Of a stretch of 64,000 nt of DNA, positions 1-10,488 are shown piece by piece (positions within the stretch are counted from its first letter, which is position 1; each line of letters begins with the position of its first letter). The stretch comes from Centrapalus pauciflorus. Lineage: Eukaryota; Streptophyta; Magnoliopsida; Asterales; Asteraceae. The position numbers were made by a program, and so were the translations under genes. The notes beneath the pieces are model-generated. The model did not search any database. It had not been told where the DNA came from and saw only the letters and a program-made list of their open reading frames with translations. Where the stretch lies: NCBI GenBank assembly GCA_020465985.1, contig JAANYP010004240.1, positions 40,405 through 104,404 of the forward strand, given 5' to 3'.

Positions 1-1649
1 GTTACGTATATATGGATACTTACAACTAAGAAGGTTTCGTAAGGTAATATTGAAAGGTATAAAGATTGTCCAGTCGTTAAAGACTTTACTCAAAAGAGAT
101 TTATTGGTTGTAAAGAGAATTTCTTTCTGATATTTAGAATGACTCTTTTATAAATAATAATGACACTAACAAATCAATTCGATCTTGAGCCATATCATAT
201 GGATATTAAGAAACGTTTCTCAGTGGAGAATTGATGAGACGTCTTACATAAAGTGACTTAAAGATATTGAATATGAAGATTCAAAGTTTATGGTAAGTAA
301 GATGAATAATCCATTTATGGTTTGAATTTAGGTTTCCCTGAGTAGTATTGCAATTTTTATCAAATTATTACCTTGTATGGTTTTGAGGTAGATATCGTTA
401 ATTATTTCAAGTAATAGTGGGAGTAAATGTATCTTGATGTTACTATATATTGTTGATATTTTATTTGTAAATAATGATATGGTTTTGTTTTGGAAACCAA
501 GAAATTTTTAACGGAAGATCTTGGCTAGACATATTTTGTGTCAAGTTTTTCGTATACTTATAGACCAAATTTTGAAGTATACCTGGATTGTCACAAAAGA
601 GTTGTATCGATATTGTTTCGAGTATATTCAACATGAAAGGTTGTAAACTTGAAGGCCAAAAGAATTTTAGTGTTCAAATAATTGTTTTTGAATGAAATAA
701 GATACAAAAGATTTTAAGCATTTGATGTGTTATTTATAGAAAACAAAACACAATATGCTCACATATGAAAGTCGAAAATGTTGAGATCATTTGGTTTTCT
801 GACTTTCATTTTTCGGGATGCTAAAATAGCAGTTATTCTACATCTGGTTGCATCATGTTTAACAGTGAGAGTAAAAGTACAAGATTCTGGTAATTAGATT
901 CTTGTAGCTCTTTCTAACATGATCGTAGAACTCATTGCTTATTACGAGACATCAAATAAAGGATTATGACTGTCATGGTGTTGCAAGTATTAGTTGTATT
1001 AAAATACCACTAAAGACTTACCATGATAATAAATCAGTTGTGTTTTATTTTGACAATAATAGAAATTTTACAAAGTTTCTAGTTGTTAAGAAAGAGTTCA
1101 GGATAAACAAATTTTCACATAAATATAAGAACAAAATCTATGCTAGCAGACTCATTAACCAGAGGTCTAACACCAACGGTATTTCTTGAGCATGTTGCTC
1201 ATGTAGTGTTATTACGGATGTAGCCTTGTTTCAGTGGAAGTTAATTGAAGGTTGTTCTTAATGTTTTATTGTGAATTGTTCTAGTTTTCTGCAGAATAAA
1301 GTTTATGGTTCTAATTTCTTTCTGAGCTCACTTAAGTGCAATGGTTACATTGCAATAAGGATTGTGAACTGGTCTCATATAAGACTAAAGTTGGACTAGT
1401 TAGAAATATGCAATCAAATTTTATGCAATTTTCATGCAACTCACTTGATCTATGTCATTAAATGTGTTTGTATGGTGATCTTCTTGGTTTAGTCACTTTT
1501 ATAATATAGTGATAAAAGCTGTGTTGGTTTCATCACTGGCACATATAGTGGACCAGATTGATTACGGAAGTCTAAAAGATAAAGTTACAGATGCGCGCCT
1601 AAGGATATCTGTAATACAATTTTAAACATTATAAGCCCAAGTGGGAGTT
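1..1649 (+). pseudogene. Decayed Copia pol (RT to RNase H end), 5' truncated by window
   Basis: This is the tail of a Ty1/Copia polyprotein, broken by many stops and frameshifts. Around 430-480 the translation gives a degenerate YVDDILLIGND-type reverse transcriptase box (read as YIVDILFVNND). An RNase H relic follows near 935-1189, where 'LKTYHDNKSVVFYFDNN' corresponds to the Copia CDNxSAixiSxNP motif and is followed by a trace of the KHIDI(R/K)YHF motif. A purine tract (GCCCAAGTGGGAGT) sits directly before the LTR that starts at 1650, as expected for a polypurine tract. The element enters from left of the window, so its 5' half is unseen. It is clearly inactive. The Copia call is confident; the clade is not determined. 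Confidence 0.8.
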
Positions 1650-2034
1650 TGTTAGAAATTCTATTTAGTGGGCTTATATGTTTAGATTATTGGGCTTTAT
1701 CTCTAATAGACTTATTGGGCTATTAATTAATAAACTAATATTATTGGGCTTTAGAGTTTGATGGTAACCCTAATTCCCATTCTATATATAGTGAGGGTCC
1801 CCAATACCCTAAAGCAACCCTAAGATCCCTAATCTCCATCTATCAGAGATCTGCTGTTCGGTCTAGAACATTAAGGCTTTAGGTGAGGAAGACTCTCACA
1901 ACCCTGTTCGTTCGTCATCAGGTTTCCGCATAAAGAAGACGATATCAATGGATTCAGGTATGAGTTCTTTTATGGTTTATCTTAATGATTTGACAATATG
2001 GTTGATCCGGTTTATTATTCAAATATATCTAACA
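1650..2034 (+). repeat. 3' LTR of the decayed Copia element
   Basis: This 385-bp LTR opens with TGTTAGA and closes with the exact inverted complement TCTAACA. It lies immediately after the polypurine tract. It contains repeated GGGCTTTAT-type words and a TATA-like TTCTATATATAGTGAGGG near 1780, where the transcript would start. Its partner 5' LTR lies outside the window, so neither age nor target duplication can be read. Confidence 0.85.
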
Positions 2035-2252
2035 TTTTCGTCCATCATGTTATTTTTTTTCATGAAAAGCCTCAAGTTAATTTTTTCTTTTTGATTTAGT
2101 GAAATTTGGACATTAGACCCTGGTTATAATTCGTGAACCGGTTTTTTAAAAACTTGAAAATCGGGTTCTAATGTCCAAATTTCACTAAACCAGAAAGAAA
2201 AAATAAAATTGAAGACTTTTATGGAAAAAAATAACATGGAGGGTCGAAAACG
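2034..2252. repeat. Foldback (hairpin) MITE-like element
   Basis: Two arms of about 90 bp (2034-2122 and 2162-2252) are inverted complements of each other with a few mismatches. The best-conserved block is AGTGAAATTTGGACATTAGA, whose complement lies around 2165-2190. The 40-bp loop has no coding potential. The left arm begins exactly at the end of the Copia LTR, so its true border and target duplication are uncertain. Confidence 0.7.
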
Positions 2253-2407
2253 CAAAAAAACATAAAAACATGTTGGTTTTTTTCATAATAAATCCTTCTT
2301 TAAACCAAAAACATGACCGGACTCAAATCATGTCATATATAAATCTTGATAATTTCAAAATCTGTCATATTAGAATCGTGTTATATCAAATCTTGCTATC
2401 CGAATAC

Positions 2408-2994
2408 TAGGGGTGTTACTCGGGCGGGTTAAACGGGTTTCGATTTATTCGGTTCGGGTTATTTGGGTATGAGGGTATATGATAACTACCCGAACCCGAA
2501 CCAAATAAGAAAACAGGTTAATCGGTTTTGGGTTAAATGAGTATCGGATTATTCAGTTTTAGTATAAAAATAGAATCATCTATAAAATGTTTTAAATGAA
2601 TTAAATGGGTTGGGTAAAATGGGTAGAACGGGTTATGCGGGTTAAAAAGTTTAAATTTAAGTATTTATATTCTATATATAGGTAACCGTGGAAGAGTCGA
2701 AAAGAGACGTGTTTTTGGTTTGTAAAAAATAAAAACCTACATCTTTACTAAAGTAGACGTAAGATGCCAAGATGAGATGATATATTATTATTATTAATTT
2801 TTTAATTATTGATATATGGGTTATTTGGGTAACCCGAATTTTTTGCTTCCCACCCGATACCCGAACCGAAAACCTTATTCGGTTATTATTTAACCCGATT
2901 AACAAACCCGAAAACCGAATAACCCGACTCATTTAACCCGAATAAGGTTCGGTTCGGATGAGTTATTTGGATTCGGTTATTTTGCACACCCCTA
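2408..2994. mobile_element. Non-autonomous hAT-type element with 8-bp TSD
   Basis: The element starts TAGGGGTGT and ends with the perfect inverted complement ACACCCCTA. It is flanked by the exact 8-bp direct repeat CCGAATAC (2400-2407 and 2995-3002), and an 8-bp duplication is the hAT hallmark. The 587-bp interior has no coding frame. It is packed with short CGGGTTA/TAACCCG words in both orientations near the two ends, so the transcript would fold. A related element lies at 22926-23578. It sits downstream of the PP2-like exon, probably in the next intron of the kinase gene. Confidence 0.88.
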
Positions 2995-3118
2995 CCGAAT
3001 ACCACCTTATTTTTTAGAAAATCTGATATGAAAATTTTGGAAGATTTTTCGACAAGCGAGCAGCGCTTAACTTAAAGCAAATGCAAAACATATAATATAA
3101 AAAAGAAAATGTGATTAC

Positions 3119-3262
3119 CGAATATCCATGGTCAACAAGAATGCCATTTAAGAGAACAAGAAGTTGACTTTGGGATCCATAAGATAGAGCAGGTTCAGCA
3201 AGATCAGCAATCCTAATCAATTCTTCAAAGTTCACCCTTTTTCCAAGATCTTCCATAGCCTC
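3119..3262 (-). CDS. PP2-like exon of the kinase gene (second coding exon)
   Basis: On the minus strand this 144-bp open segment is bordered by a splice acceptor (TTAACAG at its right) and a donor (GTAATC at its left). It encodes 48 residues with no stop. The stretch FEELIRIADLAEPALSY followed by LLVLLNGILVDHG matches, from memory of the family, the start of the PHLOEM PROTEIN 2-like domain that follows the kinase in many Asteraceae kinase-PP2 proteins (pattern: YEEIIRxxxPPLxYxSxxELYxLLxxGVLVDxG). The upstream kinase exon (5722-6630) ends in phase 0 and this exon begins in phase 0, so the two can be joined without a shift. The intervening intron, about 2.46 kb, holds a Helitron and a hAT element. 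The next exon would lie below 3118, where only transposons are seen, so the gene is either very long or truncated. Alternative: an orphan exon of an unrelated gene. Confidence 0.55.
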
Positions 3263-3287
3263 CTGTTAATAATCAATATATTAAATT

Positions 3288-3627
3288 CAGGGGTGGCTTT
3301 TAGGGTGTGCGAAAGGCTCGACCGCACAGGGCCCCCAATTTCGTAGGGCCTCACGGTTATAATAAGGATCTAAATTTAGACCAATAAATTTTTTTGTATT
3401 TGACATGTATACGTTGTGCGTCGGTGCTTTAAAATGGAATTCATGTCAAATTTAATTTGATTCGTGTTATTTATTTTAATTTCTCACTAATCAGTTTTTT
3501 TTATTCACGAACTCGACTTTACCAATTAAAATTGAGTCTCAAAATGACAAAATTAATATTTAAAATACTCAAGGGACTATGTTGTAATCACAAACACAGA
3601 GCCCCTAAAATCCATGAGACGGCCCTG
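3288..3627. mobile_element. Non-autonomous hAT-type element, TSD ATTAAATT
   Basis: This 340-bp element begins CAGGGGTGGC and ends GACGGCCCTG. These are imperfect inverted termini of the CAGGG...CCCTG kind typical of Ac/Tam3-like hAT elements. It is flanked by the perfect 8-bp duplication ATTAAATT (3280-3287 and 3628-3635). It has no transposase. It lies in the predicted intron between the PP2-like and kinase exons. Confidence 0.87.
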
Positions 3628-4072
3628 ATTAAATTTAATTATTTGTAAAATCCTTTAAAGGAACTGGGTATATGACTTGTATTCGTAGTCGTCTTTTTAG
3701 TAGTAGTTTGTTATGGTTTTTAGGCCTTTTTGTAACGTCGTGCCAGAGTTCAAAATACATTATTGTTGTTCAATAATAATAATAATAATCAATATTTTGT
3801 GTCTTTATTTAACTTTTTTCGGCGAATTAAAATATAGGATAAACATAAAAATTAGCCACTTTTTAGAGTGGTGTGTTTAAAAATACAGAATAAAGTTCCT
3901 TAATCAATTTTCCGTTTTTTATTGTGATAACGTTTTGTGACTACAAAAAATTCGTCATATGTACCTTATAATGCTTTATTGTGATGAAATTAAGTTGAAC
4001 ACCTCAAAATTTTAATTATGGGTTCGGATTTGACGTACAGTAAACATTAGGATTTGACATATAATATATTAA
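3628..4072. other. AT-rich intron/intergenic stretch, no feature recognised
   Basis: Nothing coding is supported here. It contains a short (AAT)n run near 3770-3790 and otherwise unstructured AT-rich sequence. If the kinase gene model is right, this is intron. Confidence 0.5.
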
Positions 4073-5400
4073 AAAGTATATATCACAGAAAAAAAGAAAT
4101 CATGAAAAACATATATATCATAAAACTTATGGTTAATATGGTTTTTGTTACTTCTTTTTAAATCTATATATATAATAAAAGAGAACATTAAATGCATACG
4201 TGTCACTTCCACGTTACACCACAAAAGATAAATACAACTTTTTATTTTTAAAATAAAAGATAAATACAACTTATTATTATAAAAAATTCGTTACACCTCA
4301 AAAGATAAATACAACTTTTAATTTTTAAAATAAAAGATAAATACAACTTATTATTATAAGATAAATACATGCATATATAATAAAAGAGAACATCAAATGC
4401 ATACGTGGCACTTCCACGTTACACTACAAAAGATAATATACAACTTTTTATTTTTAAAATAAAAGATAAATACAACTTACAAAAGATAAATACAACTTTT
4501 TATTTTTAAAATAAAAGATAAATACAACTTATTATTATAAAAAATTCGTTACACCACAAAAGATAAATACAACTTTTAATTTTTAAAATAAAAGATAAAT
4601 ACAACTTATTATTATAAGATAAATACATGCATATATAATAAAAGAGAACATCAAATGCATACGTGACACTTTCACGTTACACCACAAAAGATAATATACA
4701 ACTTTTTATTTTTAAAATAAAAGATAAATACAACTTATTATTATAAAAAATAATAGATAAATACAATTTATTATATACAACTTTTGTTTTTAAATAAAAG
4801 ATAAATACAATTTATTATTATAAAAAAGATAAATCCTAAATAGATTTATTTTTAAATAAAAGATAAATACCACTTATTAGTACAACTTATTATTATAACA
4901 AAAAAAGATAAATCCTAAATAGATTTATAAATAAAAATACACTATTAATTTTTAATCTATAAATATTAATATATAATAAAATATATAAGTAGTATGTTAT
5001 ATATAAAGTGAAATCTCAATTTTTATCAATTAAAATTTATTAAATTAGAAATAAAATTTTATTCACGTATTTACGTGGGACATAAACTAGTATTCTTATA
5101 AGACATTTAGTTTTGGATTATGAATGGGATTATTATTTTAATATGTTACAATAACGTAAATAATCAGTTTAAAGTGTTTGGATTACATACGTTAATAAGT
5201 ATATATCACAGAAAATAAGAAATCATGAAAAACATATATATCATAAAACTTATGGTTAATATGGTTTTTGTTACTTCTTTTTAAATATTCTTATAAGACG
5301 TTTAGTTTTGGATTATGAATGGGATTATTATTTTAATATGTTACAATAACGTAAATAATCAGTTTTAAGTGTTTGGATTACATACGTTAATAAGTGATTA
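4073..5400. repeat. About 195-bp tandem duplication split by a Helitron
   Basis: The block 4073-4162 recurs at about 5197-5285. The block 5091-5196, beginning TATTCTTATAAGAC, recurs at about 5284-5400. Once the Helitron (4163-5090) is removed, the locus reads as a direct tandem repeat of about 195 bp. The junction at 5283-5290 (TTTAAATATTC) is therefore an uninterrupted copy of the Helitron target. Confidence 0.8.
4163..5090 (+). mobile_element. Non-autonomous Helitron with internal tandem repeats
   Basis: It starts TCTATATATATAATAAAAG directly after a host A and ends CTAG directly before a host T, which fits the rule of Helitron insertion between A and T. A short hairpin (CACGTA-TT-TACGTG, about 5064-5077) sits just upstream of the end. 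The sequence AAAGATAAATACAACTT is reiterated many times inside. The first 50 bp of the element (ATAATAAAAGAGAACAT..ATGCATACGTG) recur at about 4373 and about 4630. There is no Rep/helicase frame. The 5' end matches the Helitron at 24606. Confidence 0.85.
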
Positions 5401-5721
5401 TTTGCATTTAGAGTTAATCCTACTACACTTTTTCATAAGAAAATGTAGCTTATTTGCTTAATAAGTGATTATTTGGTTATTTTACAAGTTAAGACTTTAA
5501 AAACTGATTATTTGATAATTATGATATCAAACACCAGAAGTTAAACCAAACACTACATTTCCGGCAACACTTTTTGATACAACTATTATCTGATTATTGG
5601 TTTCCAAAACACTACAACACTTTTTCATAAACAAATCCAAACACCCATACCACTCAAAAAATGGTTAGAGTTTTGATTATCTCTTAAAATATTATCTATA
5701 GTCGTAAATTAATCAACTTAC

Positions 5722-6630
5722 TTGTTGTTGAAGTGCAAGCTCAAGTTGTTTCAAGATCTCAACCATCGTTGGTCGTTCTTCACGAGATTTTTTCACACAT
5801 CGATATGCAATGTCTGAAAACGTATCAAAAGAACCCAATTCCATTTGTTCTTTTAGACGATGAAATATAATGTCTTGTAATCCCTTCTCCTCGTAGCTTT
5901 TTCTCCACTTAGGCACTAATATATCATGTGGCTTATTATTGCAATATTCGACACATAATCTTCCACATAGTAATTCAAACAATACCACTCCAAAAGAATA
6001 TACATCTGACTCTTTTGATAGAAACCCGGTCTCAAGATACAATGGATCACAATAACCAGGCGTACCAACAACATTAGAGAAAAGATATGTATGGGGTTGA
6101 TTAGCCGGACCTGCTTTTGACAGACCAAAATCAGAAATCTTGGCAGTCCATTTCTCATTGAGTAGGATGTTTGAACTTTTAATATCTCGATGGAGAAGTC
6201 TTTGTTGAGTATCCATTGGATCATGAAGGTAACATAGCGCACGTGCAACCCCAACGCATATTTTGAGCCGTTGGATCCATGTTAGATTGGGGTCACTTAG
6301 GTAGCGATCAAGGCTTCCAGGAGATGCATACTCATAAACAAGAATCATATCATCACCCTTGATGCAAAAGTGCATGAGACTCACTAAATTTTCATGTCGG
6401 CATTTAGAAAGCATCATGACCTCCCAAAACTCAATATTCCCTTGCCCATATCTACGATCCAACTTCTTAAAAGCAACCATGGTTTGTCCTTGTGGGAGAC
6501 AGAGTTCTCCTTTGTACACTGGTCCAAACCCACCACGACCGATTAAGTTCTCACGAGAAAAGTTGTTAGTGGCCGATACGACATCTTCGAATTGATTTTT
6601 GAGGTGATCAAACTCATTCATAAAAGACAT
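5722..6630 (-). CDS. Receptor-like serine/threonine protein kinase exon (kinase-PP2 type)
   Basis: This is a full protein-kinase domain in one exon of 303 codons. Counting from the chosen Met: the glycine loop GRGGFG is at about 31-36, the ATP-binding Lys in VAFKK at about 55, the catalytic HRDIKSSN at about 147-154, the Mg-binding DFG at about 167-169 and the activation segment GTPGYCDPLY at about 189-198, ending ERPTM..LELALQQQ. All catalytic residues are present, so it could be active. The opening EFDHLKNQFEDVVSATNNF is typical of Asteraceae kinases fused to PP2-like domains. An upstream in-frame ATG at 6783 would add 51 residues with a hydrophobic stretch, but it lies only about 23 bp from a TATA box (6806-6814), so it is probably not in the mRNA; I chose 6630. 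Downstream, CAA followed by GTAAGT is a near-perfect donor at 5721; the stop at 5713-5715 would then be intronic. The next exon is probably 3119-3262. The role is probably cytosolic or membrane-associated signalling (inference). Confidence 0.8.
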
Positions 6631-6805
6631 AATACCCAAAAAAAATATAGACAAGAACAAGAGATGGAAAATTAAGAAGTAGAAACAATGGAAATTGAAT
6701 GGGTTGAAAGAGATGCTAATTATGTATTGAAATAAGTGGCTGACAGAATTAAATTGTCTTTTATTGCTTGATTGCCTATTCAAATATAATTATAAATGTG
6801 TATAT

Positions 6806-6814
6806 CTTTTTATA
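6806..6814 (-). promoter_or_regulatory. Candidate TATA box of the kinase gene
   Basis: The minus strand reads TATAAAAAG here. A start site 25-32 nt downstream would fall near 6775-6782, just inside the upstream ATG at 6783. This favours translation from the Met at 6630. Confidence 0.45.
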
Positions 6815-7176
6815 AAACAGATAATATTAGTTTGTAAAGGTGGGTCCTCGTTTGTGCTCCCAACTTTAACTATTTGGTTCACCTTTTCTAAAGATTAATT
6901 AATCTAATTAGAAATATTAATACTTTAATCTTATTGAAAGTAAAATAATTGGTTATGTGTTTCTGGCATATTATAATTGATTGTAAGAGTATTTATATGA
7001 GTAACTTAGTAATGGAGATTTGGGATTCTAAAAAAGAGGTGTTCTAATTAATCCCATAGGTTTTAAATCAATTGAAACCAAATTGCCTTTTTAAAAGGAA
7101 AAAAAGTAATTATAAGGGGACTTAATAAGATTTGAAAAACAAAATAAACTATTTGAAGATAATTTTGAATTAAACT

Positions 7177-8947
7177 AGTAACATCCCAAATTTGAGCCTG
7201 GTACGTGGAATTAATTTATTGGCTCATTTATTTTAATAATTATTGTGTGTTCCAATTAAATTCCGTTTCGTGGATTTAACGTGTCGAGACCGAGTGATAC
7301 GTGTCTCCGAGTCAATAATTAGTGGATAATTATTATCATTGAGATCGTGGATTTAATTGGGTCCGAATGATATTAATGTTGAAAAAGTGATATCGGGTCC
7401 GGGTTAATGGGTTCGGGACCGGATAAAGATAGAGACGTATATATGGTCATCTCTTTTTCTCCTCCCTTATCCATATTTTGAGAAAGGAACCCTAAAGTGT
7501 GTGTGTTTTGTGTGTGACCTCCAGCTGAAAGCAATTGTTCCCAGCTCCAGATTGTGTTGAGAAGCCTTAATCATCTTTACCATCTCTTGTGTTCTTGAAG
7601 CTCCAAAGGTAAGAGTCATGAGCTTGATAGCTAGATTTTGAGATATGTATATATGTGTTATATTGAGGATATGAATTCTGGAGTTTAGAGGTTTGTTATA
7701 TACGAATTTGTGTGCCTTTTGCTGCTGAAATTCGAGTATAGGGGTTTTGAGTCCCCTGGTTCGACCATGGAAATCACAGGTCAAGGTGCAGAGCACCGCT
7801 TGGTCGCGGCGCGACCTCAGGGGCTTAGCGGCGCGAGCCGCAGCCTGCAGGGAGAAATTGGGTTGATCATTTGGGGGGAGTTTTGGGGTCGTAATTGGTT
7901 TGGTTCCTTCGGGATATTGTCGAATCGAATTATTTGGGATTTTGGGTCTCGATAGGAATCCCGTAAAAGAGTTTCGGGAATCGGTTATCCGTTCGGGGAT
8001 GTGTTTCGGGTTTAAATTGATTGTGATAACTATGTTGACTTGAGTTGTGCGATTCTTGAGCTTGCATTAATATATGAGATTTGTGGCGTTACAGGTTCTA
8101 GCCGATCGCGTGCCGAGCCGCATTAGAGTTTTGGGTTTCGATCGAGTTTTGGGTAATCGGTGAGTACTCGAGTTCTTTTCAAACGCACGTGCATTCTTTC
8201 GAGTCGTCTATGTGATTGTGATATATATGTGTGTATGAGACTGTGATAGCGCACAGGTATGAGTTTCTCTACCTTATACGTGCTATATGTGTTTGAATTG
8301 CAGGTGTCCGCGATATGTGGTCGCGCAGGCTGACTGTCCCTAACCAGTCATGAGATATGAGACTGTATATATACAGCAGTGATATTGCCAGGTCGCTCCT
8401 GTGTCTATTGAGTAGCTAACCGCTGCTGTGTGCGGCCTGTTAGCTAGGGAACGGCGTCCCCTTTGAGCAGAGATATGTGTTATGCATAGAGTTGCATATG
8501 TGTGATGAGATATATGTGTTGTGTATGTTATATGTGCTTACCTGCAGTGTCTAACCCTCGCGTACTCACGAGCTGTCCAGCTTATGTTTTCGAGTCTTCC
8601 ATGTCTCAAGCAGCCATACCGTGGGACCGCAGTCACAGCAGCAGCAGCCGAAGTAGTTCAGAGATCGTAGGTGTTTGTTGACTTCTGTTATTAGACTTTG
8701 GAGCTGTTGTCTGTATTTTGTACTTGATCAGTATTATGTTAGCTTCCAGTAGTCTGTGTTTATCAGATGATTCAGTGTGTATGTGTATCAGTTTCAGTTT
8801 ATGCCATGATGTGTGACTTCCATGTTAAAGTTTTAATTAACAGTGTTATCCACTAATCCTGTGACATGTGCATTATGAGATGATTGCGATATTGCCACCT
8901 GTGTATTGTATTGACGTGGCATTTGTATGAGAATTGTGGGTGTTACA
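7177..8947 (+). repeat. 5' LTR of outer Gypsy
   Basis: This LTR is 1771 bp and ends GTGTTACA. Its first base is A where the 3' LTR has T, so the canonical TG start has mutated to AG. It contains a TATA-like GTATATATGG near 7437 and a run of GC-rich TCGCGGCGCG words near 7800-7840. Confidence 0.93.
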
Positions 8948-8950
8948 GCT

Positions 8951-8962
8951 TGGTATCAGAGC
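8951..8962 (+). other. Primer-binding site (initiator tRNA-Met type), outer Gypsy
   Basis: TGGTATCAGAGC lies 3 bp after the LTR end. It is complementary to the 3' end of plant initiator tRNA-Met and is the usual minus-strand primer site. Confidence 0.9.
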
Positions 8963-9128
8963 TTGTGGTTTCAGTATTGAGTATCAGTGGATGCTTGAGC
9001 TCTTACCGTGTTCAGATCCGTGGGATTCTTCCCTGAGACTGAGTTTAGCGGAATTAACTGACCTAGCTTATTGTATAACGCTGGGTGGTCGATCTGTTAT
9101 CTTACCTTTGTGATATGTGCAGGTGATT

Positions 9129-10485
9129 ATGGCAGATCATGGTGAGGGTTCAGGGCCAGAGAGACCAGCGGGAGACGAGTATGTCCGCCGGTCAGAGATG
9201 TTGGCAGTATTGACTGAGTTTTATAGAGAGAGAGATCAGCAGCGACAGAGATCTGATCCGCCGCCAGTTACGAGTGCCGAGACAGGGGTTGGGGCATCTT
9301 CTTCTGCTCCGCGAGGTGGGTCCTTTAAGGACTTTATGGCAGGAGCCCCACCTCAGTTCCGAGGCGGTGGTGAGCCGGGTGCAGCCATGGCATGGGAAAG
9401 AGAGATAGAGGCGGCATTTCGAGTTGCCCATGTCGACCCTCGTGATATGGTCGGCTATGCGGCTTATCAGCTGAAGGGAGGGGCTTCACAGTGGTGGAAG
9501 TCCATTGAGTCGTCTATGACTACAGCTGCAGCATATGCTATGACATGGGATCAGTTCCGTGCTATTTTCGAGCTGCAGTATATTCCCCGCGATGAGCGCC
9601 GGGAGATGGAGCGTCGTTTCTTGCATCTCCAGCAGGGCAGTATATCGGTCCAGCAGTATGTAGACCGTTTTAATGAGTATGCTCAGTTCGCACCCCAGCA
9701 CGTTATTCAGAGGTTCGTAAGGCTGATGCCTTTATCGACGGTTTGAGATCGGATATTCGGGAGTTTGTCGGGCTTCACGACACTCCGACATTTGCAAGAG
9801 CCTTGGAGTTGGCTCGTGTTAGAGAGAGAGAGATCGAGAGGCAGAGGGGTCAGCCTCCATCCCAGAGACAGAGGACAGAGACGTCCGAGCAGTCCCGTAG
9901 CTATTATCGAGAGCCCAGGAGTTTCAGAGAGAGAGACAGCCTGAGCAGCAGCAGGTTCAGGGGCAGGGTTCGGGATTTCGTAGGGATCGAGATAGGGGCA
10001 GAGATCGCAGATCCCGGAGGTCAGGACAGTATCAGGGGCCCGGGACGGCCAGTCAGAGTCAGGGGCAGACTTCCCGATACAGTGCTCCCAGTCAGAGCCA
10101 GAGCAGCGTGGGACAGGGGTCCCAGCCATCAGGGAGCCGGGCAGACAGTTTAGTTGGAGAGAGAGACTGTCCGAGGTGTCGCCGTCGCCATTCCGGTCCT
10201 TGTGTACCGGAGCAACCTAGATGTTACCGCTGTGGTCAGTATGGCCACACATCTTTTACGTGTACTTCGAGGGATTCCCTGTGCTTCCGCTGTGGGAGGC
10301 CAGGTCATATAGTTAGAGATTGCCCAGATGCGCCGCCTGCGGTACAGGGAGCGAGTACCAGCAGTGCTAGAGCCGAGCCGTCATCATCGAGCCGCCGAGA
10401 TTCAGCGCCTAGGGGTCGAGGCAGAGTATTCCAGGCTACGACAGAGGAGGCCCGCGAGTCCAACGATGTTGTTTCCGGTACGTAA
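9129..10485 (+). pseudogene. Outer Gypsy gag (capsid and two zinc knuckles), frameshifted
   Basis: Gag begins at MADHGEGSG (9129). The capsid core follows with the plant retrotransposon gag signature (AAFRVAHVDPRDMVGYAAYQLKGGASQWW). A first shift falls near 9715-9745, after which the reading continues with SDIREFVGLHDTPTFARALELA. A second change of frame comes before 10108. The third segment holds two CCHC zinc knuckles, CYRCGQYGHTSFTC and CFRCGRPGHIVRDC, at about 10222-10325, which bind genomic RNA. Translation ends at TAA 10483-10485, just before the protease. The frameshifts make it non-functional. Confidence 0.88.
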
Positions 10486-10488
10486 ATT

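Noticed and set aside
7467..7955. Open frames within the outer Gypsy LTR
   Set aside because: They lie inside an LTR, are not conserved as frames in the other LTR (an indel shifts one), and match no family.
9192..10129. Minus-strand frames opposite outer gag
   Set aside because: Shadows of the gag reading on the other strand; no independent support.
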